Source of the DNA: Roseicyclus sp.
Lineage (GTDB): Bacteria > Pseudomonadota > Alphaproteobacteria > Rhodobacterales > Rhodobacteraceae
Assembly (NCBI GenBank): GCA_018401385.1
Contig: JAGYKZ010000005.1
Span: 1-64,000, forward strand
Length of the DNA stretch: 64,000 nucleotides
Direction: 5' to 3'
A program made the translations under genes and the position numbers. Every line of letters begins with the position of its first letter. Position 1 is the first letter of the stretch. Below the pieces are notes generated by a model, which saw nothing but the letters and a program-made list of their open reading frames with translations, did not search any database and was not told where the DNA came from. Positions 35,880 through 45,400 of this stretch are shown in pieces.

Positions 35880-36753
35880 TTAGGCGGTATCTTCGCTATG
35901 CGCCCATTCCCAGTATAGCGCGCGGGCTTTTTCGCTGATCGGCCCGATCTGATAGCGCGTCTCATCAAAGGCGCTGACGGGGGTTATTTTTTGTAAATTA
36001 CCTGTCAGGAACACCTCATCGGCGCGGCGGAAATCGTCAAAACTGAGCACGGTCTCGACAACCTCAATCCCTGCAGCGCGCAAATTCTTGATGTGACGTG
36101 CGCGCGTGATTCCAGCCAAAAAGGTGCCATTGGGAATAGGCGTAAACACCACGCCATCGCGGACGATGAAGACGTTGGCGGTCGCTGTTTCGGCCACATT
36201 TCCCATCGCATCTGCGACCAAGGCATTGTCAAATCCTTTGGATTTGGCTTCCAAAAGCATCCGCGCGTTATTCGGATAAAGGCAGCCTGCTTTTGCATCG
36301 ACCACATTATCCGCCAAAACAGGACGACGGAAGCGGGTGGTGGTAAGACGTACTGTTTTCGTGGGGTCCGACATGGGTATTTCTTCAAGGCTGATGGCGA
36401 AGCCCGTTGTGCCCGCTTTCGGCAAAATCCCCAATTCACCGCCATCGAGTGCCCAATACATGGGACGGATATAGACCGCAGCATCCATTGGATAGCGCGC
36501 CAAACCGTCCCAAATGATCTCACACATTGCGCGGTGGCTGTGGTTGGGCGTGATCATCAACGCCTTCCGCCGAGCGGTTGACCCGCGTGCAATGGGCCAG
36601 CAGGTCAGGGGCAATCCTGTCCACAGCGCGCGCCATCAAACACGTTTGTGCCAGCTACAGCGCCGCATCGGCGGCGCGGATATGGGAATATCCGCATCAT
36701 GCCATGCGCCGTCAAAATAGGTTTTGATATTGCTGCCAGTTGCCAGCGAGCGG
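35880..36753 (-). pseudogene. Branched-chain-type class IV aminotransferase, N-terminal part frameshifted
   Basis: The C-terminal 230 residues are intact and typical: MYWALDGGELGILP, RRPVLADNVVDAKAGCLYPNN (PLP lysine in DAKAG), VAETATANVFIVRDG and GITRARHIKNL. The start of the protein (SNIKTYFDGAWHDADIPI) and the next block (GTNVFDGAR) lie in two other frames between about 36610 and 36750. The enzyme belongs to the IlvE-like fold type IV and would aminate branched-chain 2-oxoacids; a broader substrate is possible. The start codon cannot be fixed. Confidence 0.8.
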
Positions 36754-37126
36754 TCCTCCTCACGGCAAAGCTCATAGGCGCTCCAGCCCGTTGGGCCAGT
36801 CGCAAAGCCCAATTGATATTCCATCGCCGAGGATAAGGTTTCTCCGTCACCTTTGGGCGTTTTGTCTGTGGACGCGACGGTGCCTGCGCTGGTCTTTGGC
36901 GCTTTGGGGTGGTGTTTCTTGGTGTCGTCGTCATTTTGAACTCTCCGCTTCAACATCATCAATGACCCGCATCTAGCTACGAGAGGTTTTAGGCAGAGTG
37001 CTGCCCGCGTGGCAGGATGCCCGCAAGTCTTTACAACGGCGTGACAAATAAAATGTTAACTCAAGACGTGTTGTCCATGGCATTTATGCTGCCCATGGTA
37101 ACGATACGGCTGCGGTGCAGCAAAAG
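36754..37126. other. Intergenic stretch, no gene seen
   Basis: 373 bases between the broken aminotransferase and the VOC gene. Short open frames here do not resemble proteins and are low-complexity on both strands. An AT-rich segment at 37040-37070 and a GGCAG/CTGCC repeat near 36995 could belong to a promoter or terminator. I see nothing firm. Confidence 0.5.
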
Positions 37127-37612
37127 TCAAGCTTCTGCAAGCAAAAGCCGCGATGTCCAATCGGGCGTTGATAAGATCATGCGCAATGGCCCGCCGAACT
37201 TCGCGGCCAATCTGTGGCTTGGCCTGCGATATAATTCAATGCCATTGCCGTCTGGGTCCGACAAATACAGCGCCTCGGAGATACCATGATCTGCGGCGCC
37301 TTCAATCGGCACATCATGGGCGATCACCTGCGCCAAGGCCCGCGCCAGGCTGGCACGGTCGGGATAAAGAAAAGCCACATGATACAGTCCTGCGGCGCGT
37401 TTCGGGGCTGGACCTGCCCCAGCGCTTTCCCACGTATTCAGGCCCAGATGGTGGTGATATCCACCCGCAGACAAAAAGGCGGCTTGTGAACCATAGCGTT
37501 GTTGCAGCGCAAGCCCCAACACATCTTGGTAAAATGATATCGAGCGTTCGAGGTCACTCACTTTGAGATGGACATGGCCAATGGCCAAGTCCTCGGGTGC
37601 GGTATAAGCCAT
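37127..37612 (-). CDS. VOC-family dioxygenase/glyoxalase-like protein
   Basis: A 161-residue protein with one vicinal-oxygen-chelate module pair. HVHLKVSDLERSISFYQDVL contains the first metal histidine, LYHVAFLYPDRASLARAL the second, and DPDGNGIELY the glutamate. This looks like a catechol-2,3-dioxygenase (CatE)-like protein, but the substrate is unknown. AGGAG precedes the ATG at 37612. It is separate from trpS by about 95 bases. Confidence 0.87.
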   Translation of the reverse strand: MAYTAPEDLAIGHVHLKVSDLERSISFYQDVLGLALQQRYGSQAAFLSAGGYHHHLGLNTWESAGAGPAPKRAAGLYHVAFLYPDRASLARALAQVIAHDVPIEGAADHGISEALYLSDPDGNGIELYRRPSHRLAAKFGGPLRMILSTPDWTSRLLLAEA

Positions 37613-37708
37613 GATGTATTCTCCTTTGAGGGGCAATCTGCCCTCAAAGCGCGCACATATAAACGGGCCATTCCGCATGGTCGCTGTGCAAAAATGTATA
37701 AGCCGCGC

Positions 37709-38731
37709 CTAGCTGCGCACCATGCCCACGATGTCATAAGCCTGTGCCAAAATAGGCGCTGCAATCTCCCGCGCGCGCTCCGCGCCACGGCCAAGGATGT
37801 GGTCAATCTCGGCCTGATCCTGCATCAGGCGCGCCATCTCGGTGGAAATCGGGGCTAGTTTCGCAACGGCCAAATCCGAAAGCGCCATTTTGAAATGACC
37901 AAACAGCGCGCCTTGATGTTGGTCAAGCACGGCTTGCGGTTCAATCTCGGCCAAGGCGGCATAGATATTGATCAGATTGCGCGCCTCGGGCCTTGCGTCC
38001 AATTCCTTTAGACTGTCGGGCAAAGGATCGGGATCTGTTTTGGCCTTGCGGATTTTTTTGGAGATCGCATCGGCATCATCGGTCATGTTGATCCGGCTTG
38101 CATCGGCGGGGTCGGATTTCGACATTTTCTTGGTGCCGTCCTTGAGGCTCATCACCCGTGTTGCGGCGCCTTCGATCACAGGTTCTGCGATTGGGAAGAA
38201 CTCCACCCCGAAATCGTGATTAAACTTGGCGGCAATATCGCGGGTCAGCTCCAAATGCTGTTTTTGATCTTCCCCAACGGGCACATGGGTTGCGTGATAA
38301 ACCAAGATATCCGCCGCCATGAGTGCGGGATAGGCGAATAACCCAAGCGATGCGTTTTCAGCATTCTTGCCTGCTTTGTCCTTCCACTGGGTCATGCGAC
38401 CCATCCAACCCATGCGGGCCACACAATTAAACAACCAGCCAAGCTGCGCGTGTTCTGGCACCTGACTTTGGTTGAAGAGGATGGATTTTTCAGGGTCAAT
38501 CCCCGCTGCAATGAAGCCTGCGCAGAGCTCGCGGGTGTTTTTCTTCAGATCGCTTGGATTTTGCCAAACGGTGATCGCGTGCAGATCAACCATGCAATAG
38601 ATGGTCTGAAATCCGCCTGCCTCTTGCATATCCACAAAGCGCTTCATTGCGCCCAAATAATTTCCAAGGGTCAACCCACCCGAAGGTTGGATGCCCGAGA
38701 AGACGCGCGGTGTGAATTCTGTGTCCGCCAT
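37709..38731 (-). CDS. trpS: Tryptophanyl-tRNA synthetase
   Basis: A 340-residue class I synthetase charging tRNA-Trp. The HIGH-like region is [17 protein letters not shown] and the second signature is [27 protein letters not shown] and [10 protein letters not shown] are also typical. The ATG at 38731 (MADTEF) is preferred over 38791. In many Rhodobacterales trpS follows murJ, but here murJ lies 12 kb away on the other strand. Confidence 0.96.
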   Translation of the reverse strand: MADTEFTPRVFSGIQPSGGLTLGNYLGAMKRFVDMQEAGGFQTIYCMVDLHAITVWQNPSDLKKNTRELCAGFIAAGIDPEKSILFNQSQVPEHAQLGWLFNCVARMGWMGRMTQWKDKAGKNAENASLGLFAYPALMAADILVYHATHVPVGEDQKQHLELTRDIAAKFNHDFGVEFFPIAEPVIEGAATRVMSLKDGTKKMSKSDPADASRINMTDDADAISKKIRKAKTDPDPLPDSLKELDARPEARNLINIYAALAEIEPQAVLDQHQGALFGHFKMALSDLAVAKLAPISTEMARLMQDQAEIDHILGRGAERAREIAAPILAQAYDIVGMVRS

Positions 38732-38846
38732 AATGCGACCTATTGCTTGAGTGATGTTCCGCCCGCAGAAAATCTTGTGATACGCTGGCATTTATGTCGC
38801 GTATCGCTTACCCACGGGGGGCAATAACGTCAACCAAGGTGCTGAT

Positions 38847-39530
38847 ATGGATCAAGAGAATAACAGCCTGTTTAACGACATTCATCCCGTGGTGATGGGA
38901 TTGGCTGTGGTGATCTTCGGGCTTGAGGTGATGTTTCAATTTGCAACCGCTGGGATGCTAGGTGGTGCGGGTGGCTTGGGTTGGCGCATGGCCGCAATCC
39001 GCGATTATGGGGTCTTTCATGAAATTGCCGTTTGGATGGTCTCCAATCGCACCTATCCGTCAAGCGATCTATTCCGCCTTTTCACCTATCCGCTGATCCA
39101 TGGTGGATTCATCCATGCGTTGTTTGTCAGCGTCTTTATTCTAGCCATTGGCAAGATGGTGTCTCAGGTGTTCTCAGGCGCTGCGGTGTTGGTTTTGTTT
39201 TTCGCGGGCTCCATCATTGGCGCATTGGCCTTTGTTGGGTTTCTGAACAGCCCTTATCCACTGATCGGCGGCTATCCTGGGGTCTATGCGTTGATCGGCG
39301 CATTCACCTTTATCTTATGGGCCAATATGGGCCAGACAGGTGACAATCCGATGCGGGCCTTTTCGCTGATCGCAATGCTGTTGGGCATTCAGATCCTGTT
39401 TGCCTTCTTGCAAGGCGATTGGGGCAGCGTTGTGTCTGATTTATCAGGCTTCATTGCAGGGTTTGCCCTGTCATTCATTCTCGTTCCTGGAGGTTGGACC
39501 CTACTGTTGCAACGCCTGCGCAAGCGCTAA
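38847..39530 (+). CDS. Rhomboid-like membrane protein without catalytic dyad
   Basis: A 227-residue protein with six hydrophobic segments and rhomboid features (FRLFTYPLIHGGFIHALFV; glycine-rich helices later). Active rhomboids carry a GxSG serine motif and a histidine in helix 6. Here the first reads GYPG (residues 142-145, Pro144 in place of Ser), and the second reads SDLSGFIAGF, with Asp198 at the histidine position. It is therefore probably a proteolytically inactive rhomboid. AAGG precedes the ATG. It is divergent from trpS and convergent with rpoH. Confidence 0.85.
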   Translation: MDQENNSLFNDIHPVVMGLAVVIFGLEVMFQFATAGMLGGAGGLGWRMAAIRDYGVFHEIAVWMVSNRTYPSSDLFRLFTYPLIHGGFIHALFVSVFILAIGKMVSQVFSGAAVLVLFFAGSIIGALAFVGFLNSPYPLIGGYPGVYALIGAFTFILWANMGQTGDNPMRAFSLIAMLLGIQILFAFLQGDWGSVVSDLSGFIAGFALSFILVPGGWTLLLQRLRKR

Positions 39531-39531
39531 A

Positions 39532-39657
39532 TCAGCGCGCTGCGGCCACCATCAGAGGCTCGATTGGGGATATTGTCACCACGGCTTCAGGCGTATTTGT
39601 GGCCATGGCCAAAACCGCCAAGCCACAAATCGCCAGAAGTGGCGCGTGAAGAATCAA
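39532..39657 (-). CDS. Possible small secreted peptide overlapping the rpoH stop
   Basis: A 41-residue frame from a TTG at 39657 that overlaps the rpoH TGA by three bases (TTGA), with GGGG just upstream. It reads a signal-like hydrophobic stretch (HAPLLAICGLAVLAMA) and a short tail. It ends one base from the convergent rhomboid stop, so it fills the gap exactly. It may be a coupled small gene or chance. Confidence 0.3.
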   Translation of the reverse strand: MILHAPLLAICGLAVLAMATNTPEAVVTISPIEPLMVAAAR

Positions 39658-40535
39658 CCCCCGAGAAATGCTGTCACCTCATGCGATTGTGCTTCAAGGG
39701 ACTTGCGCATTTTGGCGAAGGCTGCGGCCTCAAGTTGACGCACACGTTCTTTGGATAGACCCAGTTCTTCACCCAAAGATTCCAATGTGCGCGGCTCATC
39801 CCGCAATTTGCGTTCGCGCACAATAAACCGCTCCCGCTCGTTCAAAGACGATAAAGCGTTTAACAACCACTCGCGCAATTGCGCGCGGTCGCGGGATTGT
39901 TCCACCAATTCGGCGGCCTGCTCGCTGCTATCTTCAAGTGTGTCGATCCATTCACGCCCCTCATCCTCAACGGATTGGGTCGCATTCAGCGAATAATCGG
40001 ACCCTGCAAGACGGCCTTCCATCATCTCCACATCGTGCAAAGGAACGCCGACCTCGGTGGCGATCATCTGCAACAGCTGATGTTTGTCGAGGGTTTCGCC
40101 CGCCGCCATCGCCTCGCGCTCAAGGCGCGTTTGCACGCGGCGCATATTGAAAAACAGGGATTTCTGGCTGGAGGTCGACCCTGTCCGCACCATGGACCAG
40201 TTGCGCATCACATAATCTTGAATCGAGGCCTTGATCCACCAAACCGCATAGGTCGAAAAACGCACACCACGATCAGGATCGAATTTATCCGCGGCCTTCA
40301 TCAAGCCCAGACCCGCTTCTTGGATCAGGTCATTCATGGGCGCGCCATAACGCTTGAACTTTGCGGCCATCGAAATGGCCAGTCTCATATAGGCCGTCAC
40401 CAGACGATGCAGCGCTTGCTCGTCACGGTGATCGCGCCAGGCATAGGCCAGCTGCAATTCTGTTTCTGCGTCCAACAGTTCCGCTTTCATCGCATGGCGC
40501 GAAAGCGCTTTCTCTCCACCCATGTCCAAAGCCAT
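39654..40535 (-). CDS. rpoH: RNA polymerase sigma-32-type factor, RpoHII group
   Basis: A 293-residue alternative sigma factor. Region 2 is clear (DLIQEAGLGLMKAADKFDPD, FSTYAVWWIKASIQDYVMRN), the RpoH box reads QKSLFFNMRRV, and region 4 ends in SLGEELGLSKERVRQLE. The N-terminus resembles RpoHII of Rhodobacter, not the classical heat-shock RpoHI. RpoHII is induced by RpoE in singlet-oxygen and photooxidative stress. A matching RpoE-type promoter lies 69 bases upstream. Divergent cobU shares this control region. Confidence 0.93.
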   Translation of the reverse strand: MALDMGGEKALSRHAMKAELLDAETELQLAYAWRDHRDEQALHRLVTAYMRLAISMAAKFKRYGAPMNDLIQEAGLGLMKAADKFDPDRGVRFSTYAVWWIKASIQDYVMRNWSMVRTGSTSSQKSLFFNMRRVQTRLEREAMAAGETLDKHQLLQMIATEVGVPLHDVEMMEGRLAGSDYSLNATQSVEDEGREWIDTLEDSSEQAAELVEQSRDRAQLREWLLNALSSLNERERFIVRERKLRDEPRTLESLGEELGLSKERVRQLEAAAFAKMRKSLEAQSHEVTAFLGG

Positions 40536-40603
40536 AACGCACCCCCTGTTGGCGTATCATTCGTGGCAGTGATCTTGTTCCGCGCTTTTTGCGGTTCTAT
40601 TGA

Positions 40604-40632
40604 TGTTACGCGGCGGTCTTGTGATTGGATCA
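40604..40632 (-). promoter_or_regulatory. RpoE-type promoter of rpoH
   Basis: On the minus strand, TGATCC (40627-40632), an 18-base spacer, then TAACA (40604-40608). The known Rhodobacter RpoE/ChrR promoter pattern is TGATCC-N18-TAAGA. Transcription would start near 40597, giving a leader of about 60 bases to rpoH. Confidence 0.6.
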
Positions 40633-40652
40633 CTTTTGGTGAGGAATTTATT

Positions 40653-41174
40653 TTGGCGGGTTTGGCAGGTTTGACATTGGTTTTTGGCGGTGCGGCTTCT
40701 GGCAAGTCGCGCTTTGGCGAGGAATTGGTTCGGCAATCGGGGTTGGCCCCCGTATATCTTGCCACCGCCGAGGCACATGATGACGAGATGGCCGCAAAAA
40801 TAGCCAAGCATAAATCCGCACGCGCGGCGGCGCAGTGGCGCACCCTTGAGGTGCCGATGGATATCACCACGGCCCTTGGCACTGTCTCACGGGGTGAGGC
40901 GGTATTGATAGATTGCGCCACGCTTTGGCTGTCAAATCTGGGTATGGCGGGGGGAGATTGGCGGGCGGAATGGGTCGCGCTTGCGCGCGTCATCGCCGAT
41001 TGCCCCGCGCCCGTTGTGATTATTTCCAACGAGCTTGGGATGGCGTTTCAGCAGATCATCCCCGTCGCGGGCTTTTCGTCAGATCAGGGCGAATTCGCCG
41101 CCGATCTTGTCGTGATGGTTGCCGCAGGTCTGCCTCTGGTGCTTAAAGGGCACTTGCCAAAGGGGCGGGCGTAA
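40653..41174 (+). CDS. cobU: Adenosylcobinamide kinase/guanylyltransferase
   Basis: A 173-residue bifunctional enzyme of late cobalamin assembly, making GDP-cobinamide. The P-loop is VFGGAASGKSRFGE, and YLATAEAHDDEMAAKIAKHK holds the GMP-accepting histidine region. DCATLWLSNL and ISNELGMAFQQIIP follow. The frame is open far upstream, but that part is a shadow of rpoH. The TTG at 40653 with GAGG ahead is the best start. The stop overlaps the following ATG (TAATG). Confidence 0.9.
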   Translation: MAGLAGLTLVFGGAASGKSRFGEELVRQSGLAPVYLATAEAHDDEMAAKIAKHKSARAAAQWRTLEVPMDITTALGTVSRGEAVLIDCATLWLSNLGMAGGDWRAEWVALARVIADCPAPVVIISNELGMAFQQIIPVAGFSSDQGEFAADLVVMVAAGLPLVLKGHLPKGRA

Positions 41175-41749
41175 TGCGCCGCGCCTTTTGGCTGCGCCAT
41201 GGTCCGACCCACACCAAGGTGATCACGGGTTGGCGCGATGTGCCTGCCGATCTGAGTGATGACGTCATTATCGCGCGGCTAAACGCATTTCTTCCATCTC
41301 AGGCGGTGGTGGTTTCCTCTGATCTGATCCGAGCGGTGGCGACTGCGGATGCCCTATCGCACCGCTTGCGCCTGCCCCATGATCCCGATTTGCGCGAGTT
41401 TCATTTTGGCGATTGGGAGGGGCAGGGGTTCGATGCGGTCAGCCAATCCCACCCTGATCTTTCGCGTGCCTTTTGGGAGGGTGGCGCGGATATTTGCCCG
41501 CCCAATGGCGAAAGTTGGGACATGGTCACAGCGCGGGTCAATCGCGCGGCGGATCGCGTGTTGGCGCAGCATCCCGACCAAGATGTGATCTTTACCTGCC
41601 ATTTTGGCGCAATCCTGACGCAAATCGCGCGGCATTCGGGATTAAGCGCATATCAGGCTTATGCCCATACCATTGCGCCGCTGTCGGTCACTGAATTTCA
41701 CGAAACAGACGGCACATGGTCCGTTGTAAGAATCGGATTTTGCCCGTAG
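41174..41749 (+). CDS. cobC: Histidine phosphatase, probably alpha-ribazole phosphatase
   Basis: A 191-residue histidine-phosphatase-superfamily protein. The catalytic motif is LRHGPTHTK with the nucleophile histidine, DLREFHFGDWEGQGFD follows, and FTCHFGAIL contains the second histidine. Its overlap with cobU supports a role in removing phosphate from alpha-ribazole 5'-phosphate in cobalamin assembly. Taken alone the fold could serve other phosphates, so the symbol rests partly on context. Confidence 0.8.
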   Translation: MRRAFWLRHGPTHTKVITGWRDVPADLSDDVIIARLNAFLPSQAVVVSSDLIRAVATADALSHRLRLPHDPDLREFHFGDWEGQGFDAVSQSHPDLSRAFWEGGADICPPNGESWDMVTARVNRAADRVLAQHPDQDVIFTCHFGAILTQIARHSGLSAYQAYAHTIAPLSVTEFHETDGTWSVVRIGFCP

Positions 41750-41782
41750 CCAAGTTATCGTTGGCACATGAAGGGCTGGGGC

Positions 41783-42408
41783 ATGACATATAGGCTTTTG
41801 ATCGGGCAACGCTCCTATTCAAGTTGGTCGCTTCGGGGCTATCTTTGCTTTGCGATGTTCGACATTCCCGTGATCCTTGAAGAGGCGGTGATCTACAGCC
41901 CGGAATTTGCTTCTCAAGTCAGCGCCTTTGGCGGTGGATCAAGCGTGCCTGCCGTGGCCACGGAAGACGGCGTTATCTTGCGCGATAGCCTCTCGATTGC
42001 TTGGCATTTGAGCGAGACCTTCCCGAGAAATGGTCTTTTGCCCCAAGATGTTGCTGCGCGGGCTGAGGCGCAAAACCTCATCGCTGAAATGCATTCAGGC
42101 TTTGGTGCCTTACGCAGTGCGTGCCCCATGAATCTGCGCACGGCTTGGATCGGTTTCGTCCCAAGTGACGCGGTTATGGCCGATCTTTTGCGCTTAGAGG
42201 CACGCTTGGGCGCGGCGCTTATCAAATCGGGCGGGCCACTCCTATTTGGCGCCCCCACATTGGCGGATGCATTTTATGCCCCTGTCGCCATCCGTATCAG
42301 CGCTATGGTCTGCCAGTCAGTGCGCGTCGCGGCCTATGTCAACGCGATCTCGCGTTGCCAGTGATCCAAAAATTGGCGCGCGGCAGAAGTCTGCACGAGG
42401 ATGAATAA
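41783..42408 (+). pseudogene. Glutathione S-transferase family, C-terminus frameshifted
   Basis: The N-terminal thioredoxin-like domain is good (MTYRLLIGQRSYSSWSLRGY, then SSVPAVATEDGVILRDSLSI) and the helical domain reads to about residue 170 (LFGAPTLADAFYAPVAIRI). Then the frame changes near 42300 (SAYGLPVS in +1) and again before the end; the natural end is probably LHEDE with TAA at 42406-42408. The uncorrected frame would stop at 42364. Substrate unknown. The upstream ATG at 41768 is an alternative start. Confidence 0.7.
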
Positions 42409-42510
42409 GAAGTTGCGGTTTACGACATGGCCCACTTGAGCGGCGGCCCTTCCCGCAGCAGGTTTGAGTTAACCTCTCGCTAACCATGTGCCGCCTATGC
42501 TGCGGGGCCC

Positions 42511-44027
42511 ATGTCGACGCCCAACCCATCTTCGCTTGCCACCATCCACACCGTCAGCTTTGAGGGGTTGAGGCGTGCTGAGGGTGCAATGTGCGGTCAC
42601 CTGGTGGGCAGCCCAAATTCATCATTGCTGGTTTGGGTCTGACAAAGCCGTGACCGAGGCGAAGGAGCCGTGCGCACCGCATTGACCCATATGGCCATCG
42701 CCCTGCCTGCGCGGCGTATCACGATTAACTTCGCCCCGCAGATCATCCAAAGGAGGCGCATGAGACCTGCCCATCGCCTTGGCGCCGTGGCGCCCTCGGC
42801 GGATCCCAAAAGACCGCAGGAGTGAGGCTTGGTCTGGGGCGGTTGCCGCCTATGGCAGGCTTCGCCCGCCGAAGGGGCTCACAGCGCGCCCCGCGGCGGG
42901 CGAAGATGGCGGGTTCTTGCTGCCCTGCCGCGTGCGGGTGGAGGGCGGCATGTGGTTGCGTAACTGCCGTGTTCGCTGCGCGTGATCTGGCTCAGATGAT
43001 TGCGCATCTGAATGACAAACGCCCGTTATTGCCCGCTGAACCCGGCGAGGTGCGCGGGGTGACTATGCCACCTGCTTTCTGAGGTGCGCGGACAGGAACG
43101 GGCCAAAGGTGGCGCTTACTGCAGCGGGCCGCCACCATGTGTTGATGATCGGCCCGCCTGAGTTCTGGGAAGTAAGTCCATGGCGGCTGGCTGATGCCAG
43201 CCAATCCGCTATGTTCAACCCCTGCGGAGGCGTTGGAAACCTCGATGATTCATTCCATTGCGGGGCTTTTGGATGAGGGTGGGATTTCCCGTGATCGCCC
43301 CTTTCGCGCGCCCCATCACACGGCCTCCATGGCGGCGCTTGTGGGCGGGGGGCGTCATGCCAAACCGGGCGAGATCAGTTTGGCGCATAATGGCGTGCTG
43401 TTCTTGGATGAATTTCCCGAATATCCGCGCCCCGTCTTGGAAACGCTGCGCCAACCGATTGAGACGGGTGATGTCCATGTGGCCCGCGCCAATGCCCATG
43501 TCAGCTACCCGTGTAGGTTCCTGTTGATCGCGGCTGCAAACCCTTGTCGCTGTGGTCAGCTCTATGATGCCAATGCCGCCTGCGCGCGGGCACCGAATTG
43601 CGGCGCGGATTACATGGGTCGCATCTCTGGTCCATTGATGGACCGCTTCGATATTCGATTGGAGGTTTCGGCCGTGGCCTTTAGCGACCTTGAGCGCCCG
43701 CCTGCGGGGGACGCATCCGCTGTCATTGCCGCGCGGGTGGCTGCTGCGCGCGCCCGTCAAAGCGCGCGGTTCGAGGTGATGGGGGTGGAGGCACGGGTTA
43801 ACGCGGATGCCACAGGCAAATTGTTGGAAGATATCGCGGAGATCACCCCCGCTGCGCGCGCCCTGATGACACGGGCGGCGGAGCGATTTGGCCTTTCGGC
43901 GCGTGGCTATCACCGGGTGCTGCGCCTTGGCCGCACCATTGCCGATTTGGCCAATTCCGACCGAACCGAAGAGGCACACATCCTTGAGGCGGTCGGCTAT
44001 CGCATCACGCAAAGCCGCGAAGGTTAG
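42511..44027 (+). pseudogene. comM: YifB/ComM-family magnesium-chelatase-like ATPase, N-terminal half scrambled
   Basis: ComM is a hexameric helicase aiding integration of transforming DNA. The C-terminal 275 residues are intact (SIAGLLDEGGISRDRPFRAP, NGVLFLDEFPEY Walker B, AAANPCRCG, LMDRFDIRLEV, LSARGYHRVLRLGRTIADL). The first 690 bases contain only pieces (TIHTVSFEG, ALTHMAIALPARRITINFAP) in changing frames. The Walker A region (about 43150-43175) is altered, including a tandem AAGTAAGT. The end overlaps gshB by four bases. Confidence 0.85.
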
Positions 44028-44968
44028 GCACCGCGCCGCGCTTCAATGGCCTGCCAGATGATTTCCGCGACATTTACCCCGTCAAAGCGCTCCAACTCTT
44101 GGATGCCCGTGGGGGAGGTCACATTAATCTCGGTCAGGTAATCCCCGATCACATCAATGCCCACGAAAATTTGGCCCTTCTCGCGCAGAAGCGGACCGAT
44201 TTTGGCGCAGATGTCATGTTCGCGCGCGGTCAACCCGATTTTCTCGGCGCGTCCGCCAACGTGCATATTTGATCTTGTTTCCCCTTCGGCGGGCACACGG
44301 TTGATCGCCCCGACAGCTTCGCCGTCAATCAGGATGATCCGTTTGTCCCCTGCCGTCACATCAGGCAAGAATTTTTGCGCAATCAACGGCTCGCGGCTCA
44401 TGGATGTGAACATTTCATGCAGCGAATTGAGGTTGCGATCCGAAGGCTCCAAGCGGAACACGCCCGCGCCGCCATTGCCATAAAGCGGTTTGATGATGAT
44501 ATCGCCATGGCGCGCCCGAAAGTCGCGCAAAGCGCGGATGTCGCGGGCAATCATCGTGGGCGGGATAAGATCAGGAAAATCCAGAACCAATAGTTTTTCA
44601 GGGTAGTTGCGAACCCAAAACGGATCATTCACGATCAACGTCTTGGGATGAATCCGCTCCAACAAATGCGTGGTGGTGATGTAGCCCATGTCAAAAGGCG
44701 GGTCTTGGCGCAAAAGCACCACATCCCAATCGCCAAGGTCGATGGTTTGCTCCGCCCCGAGGGTGAAATGGTTGCCCTTTTCACGGCGCAAGGTCAGCGG
44801 CCAGCCGCGTGCGCAGACACGCCCCTCGTCCAAAAAAAGGCGATCTGGGGTGTAGTAAAACAGCTCATGACCGCGTGCCTGCGCCTCTAGCCCAACACGA
44901 AAGGTGCTGTCTGCGTCAATATTGATCGGCCCGATAGGGTCCATCTGAATTGCGACTTTCAGTGCCAT
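44024..44968 (-). CDS. gshB: Glutathione synthetase
   Basis: A 314-residue ATP-grasp ligase joining gamma-glutamylcysteine and glycine. [19 protein letters not shown] is the conserved N-terminus. [14 protein letters not shown] (ATP loop), [16 protein letters not shown], and [21 protein letters not shown] (metal-binding) are all present. Length is normal. It is convergent with comM. It runs about 80 bases after yraN on the same strand, as in many alphaproteobacteria. Confidence 0.95.
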   Translation of the reverse strand: MALKVAIQMDPIGPINIDADSTFRVGLEAQARGHELFYYTPDRLFLDEGRVCARGWPLTLRREKGNHFTLGAEQTIDLGDWDVVLLRQDPPFDMGYITTTHLLERIHPKTLIVNDPFWVRNYPEKLLVLDFPDLIPPTMIARDIRALRDFRARHGDIIIKPLYGNGGAGVFRLEPSDRNLNSLHEMFTSMSREPLIAQKFLPDVTAGDKRIILIDGEAVGAINRVPAEGETRSNMHVGGRAEKIGLTAREHDICAKIGPLLREKGQIFVGIDVIGDYLTEINVTSPTGIQELERFDGVNVAEIIWQAIEARRGA

Positions 44969-45046
44969 ATTTCACCCTTGGTTTTGCGTGCCCCATTCAT
45001 GGCCTTTGGGGCAGGGGGACGCAATGGTCAAAACGTGACAACAGCC

Positions 45047-45400
45047 TCATTCCAAAAAAGCGTTCTCGACAACGTGAATGCGCCCGATCTGATCCACCGC
45101 TGCGATATCGTAGCGGCATGGGGTGGCCAGACCAGATGTAAATTGACCCAAATATTCATCACCTGCTTGCAGGATGCGCGCGCGCTGCGCGCGACTGACA
45201 CGCGTCAATGCCGTCTCAAGCCTGCGTGATTTTTTCACTTCCACAAAGATGACCTCCTGATCCTTGGAGAAAACAAGATCAATTTCGCCCGACCTTCCGC
45301 GCCATCGCCGCGCGTGTATCTTGTAGCCATGGTCCTGATAATGGCGGCAAACCTGCGCCTCGGCGGAAAGACCAGCAAGATAAGCGCTTTGCCCTGTCAT
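45047..45400 (-). CDS. YraN family (UPF0102) putative endonuclease-fold protein
   Basis: A 117-residue protein with the restriction-endonuclease-like core GRSGEIDLVFSKDQEVIFVEVKK (the D and ExK pattern). Its biochemical function is unproven. The start overlaps the rsmI stop by ATGA, and the pairing rsmI-yraN-gshB is common in this group. Confidence 0.9.
   Translation of the reverse strand: MTGQSAYLAGLSAEAQVCRHYQDHGYKIHARRWRGRSGEIDLVFSKDQEVIFVEVKKSRRLETALTRVSRAQRARILQAGDEYLGQFTSGLATPCRYDIAAVDQIGRIHVVENAFLE

Noticed and set aside
39879-40652. 258-codon N-terminal extension of cobU
   Set aside because: It is antisense to rpoH and shows no protein-like pattern; the CobU domain starts at 40653-40680.
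42364-43193. Unknown new gene between the GST and comM
   Set aside because: Pieces match the ordered N-terminal blocks of ComM in alternating frames.
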